A program made the position numbers and the translations under genes. The notes beneath the pieces were generated by a model. It was not told the origin of the DNA. It made no database searches and worked only from the letters and a program-made list of their open reading frames with translations. From Actinomyces viscosus (GTDB lineage: Bacteria; Actinomycetota; Actinomycetes; Actinomycetales; Actinomycetaceae): DNA of 64,000 nucleotides. The stretch spans positions 2,108,001-2,172,000 of the forward strand of contig NZ_LR134477.1 of NCBI RefSeq assembly GCF_900637975.1, given 5' to 3'. Shown here in pieces: positions 55,786-64,000 of the stretch; within the stretch, counting starts at the first letter, position 1; every line of letters starts with the position of its first letter.

Positions 55786-57129
55786 TCAGCCCTCCTTGGC
55801 CGCCTTCTTCTCGGAGGCCCAGTTGGTCACGAAGAACTCCTTGACCTTCGCCCAGTCCGTGCTGCCGGAGGCGTACTGGGCCAGGTGCTGGCCGAGCTGG
55901 TCCTTGAAGTCCTGGCTCGGGAAGGTCGGGAAGACCCACTTGACCGGAGTGAGGTCCTTGTTGTTGACGGCTGCGGCCACATCCTTGCCCAGCGGGTCGG
56001 AGGGGGCCAGCTCGGCGTAGGCATTGTAGGGGGCGATGATGCTGAGCTTCTCGGCGGCGAGCTTGGAGCCCTCGGCGTCGGTGAAGAGCCAGGTGAGGAA
56101 GTCCTTGGTGGCCTTCTGGGCGTCGTCGGAGGCCTGGGAGTTGATCGTGAGGTAGTTCTCGGTGCCGATGGCGATGTTGGTCTTGTCCTCACCGGCCACG
56201 CCGATGTAGATCGGCAGGAAGTGGACGTCCTCGGCCTTGACCGTGTTGCCGGAGACCTCGGAGATCTGCGACCAGCCCCAGTTGCCGTTCTGGACCATGG
56301 CGGCCTTGCCCAGGGCGAAGTCGGCCATGGAGTCGGTGACCGTCTTGGCGCTGGCCTCGGTGGGCTTGATCGTGGAGTTGTTGAGGTAGAGATCGAAGAT
56401 CTGCTTGTAGTTGTCCGAGTAGGTTAGCTTGATCTCGGTGAGGTCGTCGACCTTGTCGTCGCGGTACTCGTAGTAGACGGGGTAGTTGGCCAGGTGGGTC
56501 TGCCAGCGCCAGTCCTCGCCGGGAGACAGGGAGGTCGCGGCGAAGACACCCTCAATGCCCAGCTCGGCCTTCTTGGCCTGCATGTCCTCGACGACCTCCT
56601 TGAGCTTGTCGAAGCCCTTGATCTGGTCGACGGCGGTGGCCTTGGCGCCCTCCATGGCGAAGTACTTGTTGAGGATGGCGGCGTTGTAGATGATGCCGTA
56701 GCCCTCGATGGCCAACGGCACGCCCACGACCTTGTCCTCGTCGCCCTTGAGGGCCAGGGACTCGTCCGTCATCTGCTTGGTGAAGTCGGCGTCGGACAGG
56801 TCGGAGGCGTACTCCTTCCAGTTGCCGTAGCCCACGGGACCGTTGAGGTTGAACAGCGTGGGCGGGTTGGACTTGGCGACCTCGGACTTCAGGGTCTGCT
56901 CATAGGTGCCGGAGGCGGCGGTGACGACCTTGACGGCCACACCGGTCTTCTTCGTGTAGGCGGCCGCGATGTCCTTGAAGGCCTGCTCCGACTCGGGCTT
57001 GAAGTTGAGGAAGTAGACGCCTCCGTCGCCGTCGGAGCCGGATGATCCCTTCGAGCAGGCGGCCAGGGTCGCGGCGACGGCGATCGCGGCGGTTCCGCCC
57101 AGCACGGAGCGGCGGGAGATGAGTCGCAT
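55786..57129 (-). CDS. Extracellular sugar-binding lipoprotein of ABC transporter
   Basis: 447 residues. The signal peptide has a twin-arginine motif (SRRSVLGG) and a lipobox LAAC (Cys25), so it is probably a Tat-exported lipoprotein. The mature part is a CUT1 solute-binding protein (SBP_bac_1/8 type): VYFLNFKPESEQAFKDIAAA, then GVPLAIEGYGIIYNAAILNK, ALGKAAMVQNGNWGWSQI and TENYLTINSQASDDAQKATK. It captures the sugar for the two permeases downstream. The palindrome at 57255-57280 is a likely operator. Confidence 0.92.
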   Translation of the reverse strand: MRLISRRSVLGGTAAIAVAATLAACSKGSSGSDGDGGVYFLNFKPESEQAFKDIAAAYTKKTGVAVKVVTAASGTYEQTLKSEVAKSNPPTLFNLNGPVGYGNWKEYASDLSDADFTKQMTDESLALKGDEDKVVGVPLAIEGYGIIYNAAILNKYFAMEGAKATAVDQIKGFDKLKEVVEDMQAKKAELGIEGVFAATSLSPGEDWRWQTHLANYPVYYEYRDDKVDDLTEIKLTYSDNYKQIFDLYLNNSTIKPTEASAKTVTDSMADFALGKAAMVQNGNWGWSQISEVSGNTVKAEDVHFLPIYIGVAGEDKTNIAIGTENYLTINSQASDDAQKATKDFLTWLFTDAEGSKLAAEKLSIIAPYNAYAELAPSDPLGKDVAAAVNNKDLTPVKWVFPTFPSQDFKDQLGQHLAQYASGSTDWAKVKEFFVTNWASEKKAAKEG

Positions 57130-57254
57130 TGAAGTCCTCCTTTGGACGCATGGGACAGGGGCGGACGAGGGCGTCCGCGAGGTGCGACTGCCGTATCGCC
57201 GGCGGCTGGTCCGTCGGCTTCACGGCGACGACTCATCATGACACATTTCCGGCT

Positions 57255-57280
57255 CTCATTGCTGCAAGGCTTGCAATGAG
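57255..57280. promoter_or_regulatory. Candidate LacI-type operator before the sugar importer
   Basis: CTCATTGC (57255-57262) and GCAATGAG (57273-57280) are perfect arms, with an inner TGCAA...TTGCA pair. It lies 126-151 bp upstream of the binding-protein start, where a sugar-responsive repressor would act. The regulator gene is not in the window. Confidence 0.5.
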
Positions 57281-57457
57281 TGACCTGAGTCTCAGGGATA
57301 CAAATCAACCTTCGGTGCTATTTTTGCCTGCAACGACCCGGATCCCAGCAAGCCACATAAGACACTGCAGCGGCCTCCAGCCACTCTGCAAGAATGCAAC
57401 CGCTCGGCCGGTTCGGCGACGCCCCCTCCCGGAGGCCCCGTGGCGCACGCACGACGC
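57281..57457. other. Intergenic region between importer operator and fba terminator
   Basis: No gene found. Part of the 410-bp gap 57130-57539, whose other contents are the importer promoter region with its palindrome and the fba terminator. Confidence 0.4.
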
Positions 57458-57486
57458 GGCCCCGGCACCATCACAGTGCCGGGGCC
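57458..57486 (-). terminator. Hairpin terminator of fba
   Basis: Perfect 11-bp arms GGCCCCGGCAC (57458-57468) and GTGCCGGGGCC (57476-57486), 7-nt loop, 54 bp beyond the fba stop. Confidence 0.65.
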
Positions 57487-57539
57487 ACGTGCAGCGATCA
57501 GCCGCTGCTCAGCCGTTCACCCCTAGGCGGGGCGAGGAC

Positions 57540-58589
57540 TCACTTGCGGGCGGAGCCGACGGAGCCGAGGCGCTCGCAGGCCTCGACGACGCGAGCGGCC
57601 ATGCCCTCCTCGGCGGCCTTGCCCCAGGCGCGCGGGTCGTACTGCTTCTTGTTGCCGACCTCGCCGTCGATCTTGAGGACGCCCTCGTAGTTGGTGTACA
57701 TCCAGCCGGCGACCGGGCGGGTGTAGGCGTACTGGGTGTCGGTGTCGACGTTCATCTTGATGACACCGTTGCGCACCGCGGTGGCGATCTCCTCGTCGGT
57801 GGAGCCGGAGCCGCCGTGCATGACCAGGTCGAAGGGCGAGTTCCTGTCTCCGACCTTGGAGGACAGGCGGTCACCGAGGCGCTTGGCAACCTCGTTCTGG
57901 ATCTCGCCGAGGATCTCGGGGCGGAGCTTGACGTGACCGGGCTTGTAGGAGCCGTGCACGTTGCCGAAGGTCAGGGCCGTGATGTAGCGGCCGTTCTCGC
58001 CCAGACCGAGGGCCTCGACGGCCTTCCAGGCGTCGTCGGCGGTGGTGTAGAGGTTGGCGTTCTCCTCGCCCTTGATGCCGTCCTCCTCGCCGCCCACGGC
58101 GCCGATCTCGATCTCGAGCACGACGTTGGCGGCCTTGGCGCGCTTGAGCATGTCGACGGCGATCTCGATGTTGTCGTCGAGGGCCTCCGCGGAGCCGTCC
58201 CACATGTGGGAGTTGAACATCGGCAGCTCACCGTTCTTGACCTGCTCGGCCTCGATCTCCATGAGCGGGTGGATCCAGTCGGCCAGGAGCTTCTTGGGGC
58301 AGTGGTCGGTGTGCAGACCGATGGTGACGGGGTAGAGGTCGCCCACGGCGCGGGCGTAGGCGGTGAAGGCGATCGAGCCCTTGACGCGGTCGAGGCGCGA
58401 GGACCCGGACCAGTAGGCGGCACCACCGTTGGAGATCTGGACGATGCCGTCGGACTCGGCGTCGGCGAAGCCCTTGAGGGCGGCGGACAGAGTCTGGGAC
58501 GAGGTGACGTTGATCGCGGGGATGGCGTACTTGCCGGCCTTCGCGCGGTCAAGCATGTCGGCGTAGGACTCCGGGGTTGCAATGGCCAC
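57540..58589 (-). CDS. fba: Class II fructose-bisphosphate aldolase
   Basis: 349 residues from GTG at 58589, preceded by AGGAGG (the frame is open to 58670). Zinc-dependent enzyme splitting fructose 1,6-bisphosphate in glycolysis and joining triose phosphates in gluconeogenesis. Class IIA features: PAINVTSSQTLSAALKGF, the zinc/catalytic HTDHCPKKLL, EIEIGAVGGEEDG, the zinc ligand NVHGSYKPGHVKL, VMHGGSGSTDEEIATAVRNG and IKMNVDTDTQYAYTRPV. Cytoplasmic. Monocistronic with its own terminator. Confidence 0.97.
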   Translation of the reverse strand: MAIATPESYADMLDRAKAGKYAIPAINVTSSQTLSAALKGFADAESDGIVQISNGGAAYWSGSSRLDRVKGSIAFTAYARAVGDLYPVTIGLHTDHCPKKLLADWIHPLMEIEAEQVKNGELPMFNSHMWDGSAEALDDNIEIAVDMLKRAKAANVVLEIEIGAVGGEEDGIKGEENANLYTTADDAWKAVEALGLGENGRYITALTFGNVHGSYKPGHVKLRPEILGEIQNEVAKRLGDRLSSKVGDRNSPFDLVMHGGSGSTDEEIATAVRNGVIKMNVDTDTQYAYTRPVAGWMYTNYEGVLKIDGEVGNKKQYDPRAWGKAAEEGMAARVVEACERLGSVGSARK

Positions 58590-58747
58590 TGGGTGCCTCC
58601 TGATTTCTGTATGAGTCAGTGGTGCGGGGCCGATTGTTCCACGAATTCGGACCGAGGTGAACCGGATCATGGTCCCGGAGGGCCTCGGGGGTGCCCGGAG
58701 GCGCAGCGGCGTCGGCGGAGGCGGCGGGGGCGATTCGGGCCGGAGGC

Positions 58748-59539
58748 TCAGTCCGGGGCGGGGCCCGCGTGCTGGAGGATCCAGGTGTGCATGGCCACCG
58801 CCCCCGCGGCCGCCACGTTGATGGAGCGGGTGGAGCCGTACTGGCCGATGCGCAGCAGGCGGGAGCAGCCGGCGCTCAGCTCGGCGCTGATGCCCTCACC
58901 CTCGGAGCCGAAGACCATGAGGCAGCGCTCGGGCAGTGCCGCGCTCTCCAGGGGCTGCGCTCCGGGGCCGTTGTCGATGCCGAGGACCTCGTAGCCCTCG
59001 GCGGCCGCCCAGGCGAGCAGCTCACCTGGCTCGGGGTGGTGGCGCACGTTCAGGTAGCGGTTGGTGACCATGGCGCCGCGCTTGTTCCAGCGGCGTCGGC
59101 CGATGATGTGGACACCGGCGACGTTGAAGGCGTTGGCGCTGCGCACGATCGAGCCGATGTTGAGGTCCTGGCTGACGTTCTCGATGGCGATGTGCAGCCG
59201 GTGGGCGCGGGCGGCCAGGTCGGCGCGGATCGCCGCGACGGTCCAGTAGCGGTAGCGGTCGACGACGTTGCGCCGGTCTCCTCCCGCGAGCAGCTCGGGG
59301 TCGTAGCGGGCGTCGGTGGGCCAGGCCTCGGGACCGCCGGGCCAGGGGCCGACGCCGACCTGGCGGACGTCGGCCGGCCGGTCCTCCTCCGGGCTCAGCC
59401 CCGAAGGCGCGGAGGATGAGGCCGGAGCCGCTGCGGGCGCAGCCGGCCGGTGCTCCCCCTCGGGCAGGTCCGCGGGGTTGACGCCCCCGCCGTCCTCGCC
59501 TCGGTGAGCCGATGCCGACGGGCCTCGTCGGGCGCTCAC
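58748..59539 (-). CDS. SpoU/TrmH-family RNA 2'-O-methyltransferase
   Basis: 263 residues from GTG at 59539, overlapping the pyrE stop (GTGA, 59536-59539), so translation is coupled. The first 80 or so residues are Pro/Ala-rich and disordered. The SPOUT knot domain follows, with the three family motifs: motif 1 NIGSIVRSANAFNVAGVHII, motif 2 MVFGSEGEGISAEL, motif 3 STRSINVAAAGAVAMH. It methylates a ribose 2'-OH in tRNA or rRNA using SAM; the target cannot be told. pyrE-trmH pairing is common in Actinobacteria. Confidence 0.88.
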   Translation of the reverse strand: MSARRGPSASAHRGEDGGGVNPADLPEGEHRPAAPAAAPASSSAPSGLSPEEDRPADVRQVGVGPWPGGPEAWPTDARYDPELLAGGDRRNVVDRYRYWTVAAIRADLAARAHRLHIAIENVSQDLNIGSIVRSANAFNVAGVHIIGRRRWNKRGAMVTNRYLNVRHHPEPGELLAWAAAEGYEVLGIDNGPGAQPLESAALPERCLMVFGSEGEGISAELSAGCSRLLRIGQYGSTRSINVAAAGAVAMHTWILQHAGPAPD

Positions 59540-60105
59540 TCCAGGCCGAGGTCGGCCAGACCGAGCGCCGCGTAGTAGGGCAGGCCGGCGGCCTCGATAC
59601 GCTCGCGCGCACCGGTGGCTCGGTCGACGATGACGGCGACGGCCCGCACGTCGGCTCCCGCCTCGCGCAGGGCCTCGACAGCCTCCAGCGGGGAGCCACC
59701 GGTGGTGGAGGTGTCCTCCAGGACGACGACGGAGCACCCGGTGACGTCGGGCCCCTCGATGCGTCGGCGCATGCCGTGGTCCTTGGCGGCCTTGCGCACG
59801 ACGAAGGCGTCCAGGTCCAGGCCGCGGGAGGCGGCGGCGTGCAGCATGGCGGCGGCCACGGGGTCGGCTCCCATGGTCAGGCCGCCGACGGCGTCGATCT
59901 CGTCGGTGCCGAGTCCCGCCTCCTCCAGCATGTCGAGCATGACGTGGCCGATGAGGGGGGCGGCCTCGTGGTGGAGGGTGGCGCGGCGCATGTCCACGTA
60001 GAAGTCGGACTCGAGGCCGGAGGCGAGGGTGACCTTGCCGCGGACGACGGAGAGCTCGTTGACGAGCTCGGCCAGGCGGGCGATGTGGGAATCGTTGGTG
60101 CTCAC
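59536..60105 (-). CDS. pyrE: Orotate phosphoribosyltransferase
   Basis: 189 residues from GTG at 60105. Makes orotidine 5'-monophosphate from orotate and PRPP. The PRPP-binding signature is VVVLEDTSTTGGSPLEAVEA; other features are VTLASGLESDFYVDMRRATL and DAVGGLTMGADPVAAAMLHA. A TACCAT box (60113-60118) ends 7 nt before the GTG with no RBS, suggesting a leaderless mRNA. Followed by the coupled methyltransferase gene. Confidence 0.95.
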   Translation of the reverse strand: MSTNDSHIARLAELVNELSVVRGKVTLASGLESDFYVDMRRATLHHEAAPLIGHVMLDMLEEAGLGTDEIDAVGGLTMGADPVAAAMLHAAASRGLDLDAFVVRKAAKDHGMRRRIEGPDVTGCSVVVLEDTSTTGGSPLEAVEALREAGADVRAVAVIVDRATGARERIEAAGLPYYAALGLADLGLE

Positions 60106-60164
60106 GGCTCCGATGGTAGTGGGACCGGCGGCTCGCGCGCCGGATGGAAACCCACCAAGACGGA

Positions 60165-60205
60165 AGTCCCGCCCATCCCCCGCGTCATGCGGGAGGGGCG
60201 GGACT
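60165..60205 (-). terminator. Hairpin terminator of tpx
   Basis: Outer arms AGTCCCGCCC and GGGCGGGACT continue into inner arms CCCGC/GCGGG around a GTCAT loop; about 17 paired bases, beginning 30 bp past the tpx stop and ahead of the pyrE promoter. Confidence 0.7.
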
Positions 60206-60234
60206 CCAGACAGCCTGGCGGCCGCAGATAAGAA

Positions 60235-60732
60235 TCAGGACAGGGCGGCCACGGCGGCGTCGTAGTCGGGCTCCTGGCCGACCTCCGGGACCTGCTCGGT
60301 GTAGAGGACCGTGCCGTTCTCATCGAGGACCACGACGGCGCGCGACATGAGGCCGGCCACCGGGCCGTCGGCCACGGTGACGCCGTAGTCGGTGCCGAAG
60401 GTGGAGCGGAAGGTCGATCCGGTCACCACGTTGTTCAGGCCCTCGGCGCCGCAGAAGCGGGCGCCCGCGAAGGGCAGGTCGGCGGAGACGCAGACCACGG
60501 TGGTGTTGTCCAGCTCGGAGGCGAGCTTGTTGAACTGGCGCACCGAGGCGGCGCACACCCCGGTGTCCACCGAGGGGAAGATGTTGAGGACCACGCGGCG
60601 GCCGGCCAGGGACTGGCTGGTGACGGGGGCCAGGTCGGCGCCCACGAGATCGAAGGCGGGGGCGACCTGGCCCACAGCGGGCAGCTCGCCGACGGTGGTG
60701 ACGGGGTCTCCGTGGAAGGTAATGGAAGCCAT
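60235..60732 (-). CDS. tpx: Thiol peroxidase (Tpx, atypical 2-Cys peroxiredoxin)
   Basis: 165 residues from ATG at 60732 (frame open to 60768); the usual Tpx length. Reduces hydroperoxides with thioredoxin. It begins MASITFHGDPVTTVGELPAV. The peroxidatic Cys is in NIFPSVDTGVCAASVRQFN and the resolving Cys in FAGARFCGAEGLNNV. Cytoplasmic antioxidant, monocistronic. Confidence 0.95.
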   Translation of the reverse strand: MASITFHGDPVTTVGELPAVGQVAPAFDLVGADLAPVTSQSLAGRRVVLNIFPSVDTGVCAASVRQFNKLASELDNTTVVCVSADLPFAGARFCGAEGLNNVVTGSTFRSTFGTDYGVTVADGPVAGLMSRAVVVLDENGTVLYTEQVPEVGQEPDYDAAVAALS

Positions 60733-60979
60733 GCTGAGATCGTTGCAGGTCACCCGCCTCCTGACCACCGCCCTCAGCCCTGGGCGATTCCCGGGTGAGA
60801 TCGGGCTGCGAGCCGGTGCATGCGCCCCGATCTGTCACGATGGGAGACTTTTCCGATACCGTCCTCAACCAGTCGTCTCGCATCTGTGCCGGTCAGTGTC
60901 GTTGAGGAGGTCAGCAACGACGAGGGTTCACAAGAATCGGGGGCGAATAGTCGCCATCCGTGACACTTCTTCTGCGGCC

Positions 60980-61753
60980 TTACTCGGAGGCCCGGCCGGA
61001 GCGCTCGGGCCCGACCACCCGACGAACGAACCAGCGGGGAGCCAGCCGCAGCGCGGCGTTGGCGCTGCGGTAGCGCAGGCTCGGGGTACAGATCACCTGC
61101 CCGCGGCGCACTGCGGCCAGCCCGTCGATGGCGACCCGCTCGGCGTCCAGCCACAGCGGGTCCCCCCACTGGGTCTCGTCGATCCCGGCCGCCGCGTGGA
61201 AGCCGGTGTGCACCAGACCGGGGCACAGCGCCGTGGCGGTCACCCCGGTGCCGGCGAGCTCGGCAGCCAGCCCCTCGGTGAACCGCAGCACCCAGGCCTT
61301 GTGGGCCGCGTAGGTGCCCATGGCGGTGTGAGCGGTCATGGAGGAGACGTTGAGAATGGCGCCGCGACCGCGCTCCACCATGGCACCGGCCGCTGCGTGG
61401 GAGGTCACCATGACCGCCCGGACCATGACGTCAAGGGCCTGCTCCTCACGGGCCAGGTCACCCCCGACGAAGGGCTGCCCCAGTCCGAAGCCGGCGTTGT
61501 TGACCAGGAGCCCCACAGGCCTGCCCGGATCGCGCAGGCGCTCGGCGACGAGCTCGAGCTCGTCACGCCTGGACAGGTCGGCCCGCAGAGTCTCCACCTG
61601 CACCCCGGCGAACTGCCGCATCTCCTCGGCCACCTCCCGCAGGCGCTCGGGAGTGCGCGCGACGAGGACGAGATCGTGACGGGCTTGGGCGAGCTGCCAG
61701 GCGAACTCCAGGCCGAGGCCGCTCGTGGCCCCGGTGACAAGTGCTGTTCCCAT
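60980..61753 (-). CDS. Short-chain dehydrogenase/reductase
   Basis: 257 residues. Rossmann NAD(P)-binding motif TGATSGLGLEFAWQLA at the start, then LVNNAGFGLGQPF, the active-site Ser in ILNVSSMTAHTAMG and YAAHK (Tyr-x3-Lys). An Arg after the second strand (VLVARTPERLREV) suggests NADP preference. C-terminal basic end RWFVRRVVGPERSG. Substrate unknown. A TAGCCT box ends 6 nt before ATG (61760-61765), suggesting leaderless transcription; divergent from xthA. Confidence 0.9.
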   Translation of the reverse strand: MGTALVTGATSGLGLEFAWQLAQARHDLVLVARTPERLREVAEEMRQFAGVQVETLRADLSRRDELELVAERLRDPGRPVGLLVNNAGFGLGQPFVGGDLAREEQALDVMVRAVMVTSHAAAGAMVERGRGAILNVSSMTAHTAMGTYAAHKAWVLRFTEGLAAELAGTGVTATALCPGLVHTGFHAAAGIDETQWGDPLWLDAERVAIDGLAAVRRGQVICTPSLRYRSANAALRLAPRWFVRRVVGPERSGRASE

Positions 61754-61815
61754 GGCGGCAGGCTACGGGCGCTTGTTGAGTGCTTGATGGGAACCGCACC
61801 GGCTAGGCTGCCGCC

Positions 61816-62625
61816 ATGCGTCTGGCCACCTGGAACGTCAACTCCATCCGTACTCGCGTCGACCGCGTCCTGGCCTTCCTGGAGCGCCAGGACATCGACG
61901 CCCTGGCGATGCAGGAGATCAAGTGCCGGCCCGACCAGTTCCCGGTCGAGCCTTTCGAGGCCGCCGGCTACGAGCTGGCGATTCACGGGCTCAACCAGTG
62001 GAACGGGGTGGCGATCGCCTCGCGCGTGGGGCTCGACGACGTCGCGACCTCCTTCCCGGGTCAGCCCGGCTGGGCGGCCAAGCCCGAGGCCGAGCCCGCC
62101 GTGGAGGCCCGGGCCCTGGGGGCGACCGTGGGAGGTGCATCGGGATCGGCGCCCGTGCGCCTGTGGAGCCTGTACGTGCCCAACGGCCGTGAGCTCACCC
62201 ACCCGCACTACACGTACAAGCTCGACTGGCTGCGGGTCCTGCGCGACGACGTCGCCGCCTGCCTGGAGTCCGAGCCCGACCTCCCGCTGGCGCTGGTGGG
62301 CGACTGGAACGTGGCCCCCAGGGACGAGGACGTGTGGGACATGAGTGTCTTCGAGGGAGCCACCCATGTCTCGGCGCCGGAGCGGGAGGCCTTCGCCGCC
62401 TTCGCCGAGGCTGGCATGCAGGAGGTGACCCGTGAGCGGGTCACCAACTACACGTACTGGGACTACCAGAAACTGCGCTTCCCGAGGAACGAGGGCATGC
62501 GCATCGACTTCGTCTACGCCTCGCCGGCCCTGTCGGGCCGCGTCACCGGCGCCGCCATCGACCGCGATGAGCGCAAGGGCAAGGGCGCCTCCGACCACGT
62601 CCCCGTCATCGTCGAGGTCGACTGA
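61816..62625 (+). CDS. xthA: Exodeoxyribonuclease III
   Basis: 269 residues of the ExoIII/APE1 phosphatase-like nuclease family, acting in base excision repair on abasic sites and 3' ends. Motifs: LATWNVNSIRTRVDRVLAFL (catalytic Asn), LAMQEIKCRPDQ (metal Glu), LYVPNGRELTHPHYTYKLDW, VGDWNVAPRDEDVWD (catalytic Asp and Asn), IDFVYASPALSGR and SDHVPVIVEVD (catalytic His). TAGGCT ends 6 nt before ATG without an RBS, so it is probably leaderless. Confidence 0.95.
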   Translation: MRLATWNVNSIRTRVDRVLAFLERQDIDALAMQEIKCRPDQFPVEPFEAAGYELAIHGLNQWNGVAIASRVGLDDVATSFPGQPGWAAKPEAEPAVEARALGATVGGASGSAPVRLWSLYVPNGRELTHPHYTYKLDWLRVLRDDVAACLESEPDLPLALVGDWNVAPRDEDVWDMSVFEGATHVSAPEREAFAAFAEAGMQEVTRERVTNYTYWDYQKLRFPRNEGMRIDFVYASPALSGRVTGAAIDRDERKGKGASDHVPVIVEVD

Positions 62626-62651
62626 GGGCCGCAGAGCAAAACCGAGAAGAG

Positions 62652-62675
62652 CGGGCGGCCAAACGGAGCCGCCCG
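62652..62675 (+). terminator. Hairpin after xthA
   Basis: 8-bp arms CGGGCGGC (62652-62659) and GCCGCCCG (62668-62675) with an 8-nt loop, 27 bp past the xthA stop. Confidence 0.5.
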
Positions 62676-62814
62676 GCATCCAGCCGTGGGCCGCCTGCCA
62701 CTCAGGCATGCAGAACTCAATCGACGAATCAGTCAGAATATTTCGGAATTATTTGTGGGACGATCTCACTTCACCCCCTTCATTCTGCTGAAATAACGGC
62801 AATATCATGCCCGT

Positions 62815-63534
62815 ATGAAACGCTCGAAGCAGCCTCTCAGCCGGCGCAACGCGATCAGTCTCTCCGCCCTTGCAACCCTCGCCTTGGCGGCCTGCTCGGG
62901 ACAGCGCACCGCCTCCGAGCCCAGCACGCAGCCGACGACGACTCCACCCACCGAGAGCCCCTCACCCTCCCCGAGTCACACGGAGACTCCGACGCCGACC
63001 ACCACCTCCTCCCCCACGGCCAGCACCACGGCGACCACCCAGTCCACAACGCCAATGAACGCCGCCAGCAACGGCGGAACCCCGGGACCGACCTCCGCCA
63101 CCGGAGCGCCCGTCAACACCCAGGGCCGAGACCTGACACGAGAAGACTTCTTCCACCCACCGGAAGAGCTCGAGCAGAACCTGTACAACGTGGCCACCAC
63201 TAGCGGCATCAACGGCATCGGAGCAAAGCTAGAAGGAACGAGAGGGATACAGCTCGAGTTCCGACTGGAGAACCGATTCACCAAGCTCACCTTCAAGGCC
63301 GGACAGGCAAACGATTCAGAGTCCTCAGATCTCCTCCTGCGAGTAGGAACATACAAAGATGGCAAGAACGACCAGCTGATCGACATTCCCTTCAACGAAG
63401 TCAAGCCGGTCGAAGTCGACGTATCGAATGTCAACGCCCTCAAGATCGAGCTCCTTCCACTGACAGCGGAAGGAAAAACTAATTATCGACCAGGATCCAT
63501 CACCGGAGTCATGTTCGACATGAGACTCGAATGA
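62815..63534 (+). CDS. Lipoprotein with Ser/Thr/Pro linker and C-terminal beta-rich domain
   Basis: 239 residues. Signal peptide with Arg-Arg (SRRNAISLSALATLALAACS) and lipobox LAAC (Cys28). A Thr/Ser/Pro-rich, probably glycosylatable linker covers about residues 30-105. The C-terminal 120 residues (EFRLENRFTKLTFKAGQAND; LLLRVGTYKDGKNDQLIDIP; VEVDVSNVNALKIELLP) resemble NPCBM-type carbohydrate-binding domains, which bind to cell-wall or host glycans. A TATCAT box ends 6 nt before ATG. It is 7 bp from the next gene, likely one operon. Confidence 0.7.
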   Translation: MKRSKQPLSRRNAISLSALATLALAACSGQRTASEPSTQPTTTPPTESPSPSPSHTETPTPTTTSSPTASTTATTQSTTPMNAASNGGTPGPTSATGAPVNTQGRDLTREDFFHPPEELEQNLYNVATTSGINGIGAKLEGTRGIQLEFRLENRFTKLTFKAGQANDSESSDLLLRVGTYKDGKNDQLIDIPFNEVKPVEVDVSNVNALKIELLPLTAEGKTNYRPGSITGVMFDMRLE

Positions 63535-63541
63535 GGACGCA

Positions 63542-64000
63542 GTGAAGTTCTTTAAACGCAACACCAACCGACACACCGAAGAATCACGATCCCATAGCAT
63601 AATCGGCTTATGGCACAGATTATCCAAGCGCCGGAAGGTCAGCATTGGCCTAGTTGTTGCCATTCTAACGCTGATCGCAGCTCTTCCAAGCGCCGCAGAG
63701 GCTACTCTTTCTTTGGTAGACCGACTCAGCGGGAAAAGCACACCTTCACAGGAGGCACCACAGCGACCCTCAGGAGATGCAACCCCTGAATCACAATCCC
63801 AGGCCCCGAGGGAGAGCGACCCGCCAGGCAGTGAGGACATCTCCGCGTCACCAACTCTGCAGGCAGGCTGCTACAACGGGGACACTCCGACACCCTGCGG
63901 GACGCCGCACTCCCGGGAGGTGTTCGCCAAACCGGCCGGCGCCTCCTGCGATGAGGGATCGCTCATCCTCTACATGGGCGGAGTCCCGGGCCTCGACCTC
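63542..64000 (+). CDS. Membrane-anchored protein, partial at window edge
   Basis: 153 codons from GTG at 63542 to the window edge, still open. Basic cytoplasmic N-terminus, one membrane segment (VSIGLVVAILTLIAALPSAA, about 37-56), a Ser/Pro/Glu-rich linker and the start of an external domain with several Cys (LQAGCYNGDTPTPCGTPHSR, AGASCDEGSLILYMGG). It starts 7 bp after the lipoprotein gene, with GAGGA ahead of the GTG. Function not recognisable from this part. Confidence 0.6.
   Translation, partial: MKFFKRNTNRHTEESRSHSIIGLWHRLSKRRKVSIGLVVAILTLIAALPSAAEATLSLVDRLSGKSTPSQEAPQRPSGDATPESQSQAPRESDPPGSEDISASPTLQAGCYNGDTPTPCGTPHSREVFAKPAGASCDEGSLILYMGGVPGLDL

Overview
The window comes from a high-GC Gram-positive actinobacterium. 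Codon use is GC-rich, GTG starts are common, many genes look leaderless, and PurL/PurQ/PurS, a GTP-dependent PEP carboxykinase and LppM-like proteins are present. The overall look fits Actinomyces or a close relative, but that is an impression from the proteins and not a database result.

Region 1 (1-12,100) is an insertion-sequence graveyard around two type VII secretion (T7SS) effector loci. An IS630 element is split by an IS5-family element. An IS1634-family element, flanked by an 85-bp direct repeat, interrupts an immunity-like gene. An ISAs1 element with a 10-bp target duplication carries a nested IS256 with an 8-bp duplication. Between them lie two paralogous effectors with nearly the same N-terminal WXG-type export domain and diverged C-terminal calpain-like cysteine protease domains (Gln/Cys/His/Asn), each with an EF-hand-type loop. 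Each effector has a small membrane-anchored neighbour of one family, which I propose as immunity proteins.

Region 2 (12,197-34,200) is core metabolism on the minus strand, with the purine genes purL, purQ, purS, purC and purD spread through it. Mixed in are a trehalose synthase-type glycosyltransferase, an ArsR regulator with an SRPBCC partner, a tfoX-like gene broken by the second IS5 copy, a DnaA-box-rich 0.7-kb gap, two Ala/Ser-rich membrane proteins between purS and purC, a large TerD-type protein, a VOC protein, an AraC regulator, an intact ISAs1 and pckG.

Region 3 (34,445-40,670) is a tandem array of six paralogous LppM-like envelope proteins: signal peptide, external domain ending in a VTFPGKVT-type motif, one membrane segment and usually a Pro/Gln/Tyr-rich tail. 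A seventh copy lies at 51,988-52,944. All seven have a TANNNT box 5-7 nt before the start. One has lost its tail to an in-frame TAG; another has ATA where the others have ATG.

Region 4 (40,889-50,556) is a second, lower-GC T7SS effector island: an effector, its small WXG-like partner, a SAV_915-like gene and three related membrane proteins. It is cut by an IS110 element (possible bridge RNA), a second IS256-family element and an IS3 remnant. No T7SS core genes (EccC, EccD, MycP) are in the window.

Region 5 (50,573-64,000) returns to housekeeping: purA, a sugar ABC importer with a DUF624 protein and a palindromic operator candidate, fba, a SpoU-type RNA methyltransferase coupled to pyrE, tpx, an SDR, xthA, a lipoprotein and a gene running off the right edge.
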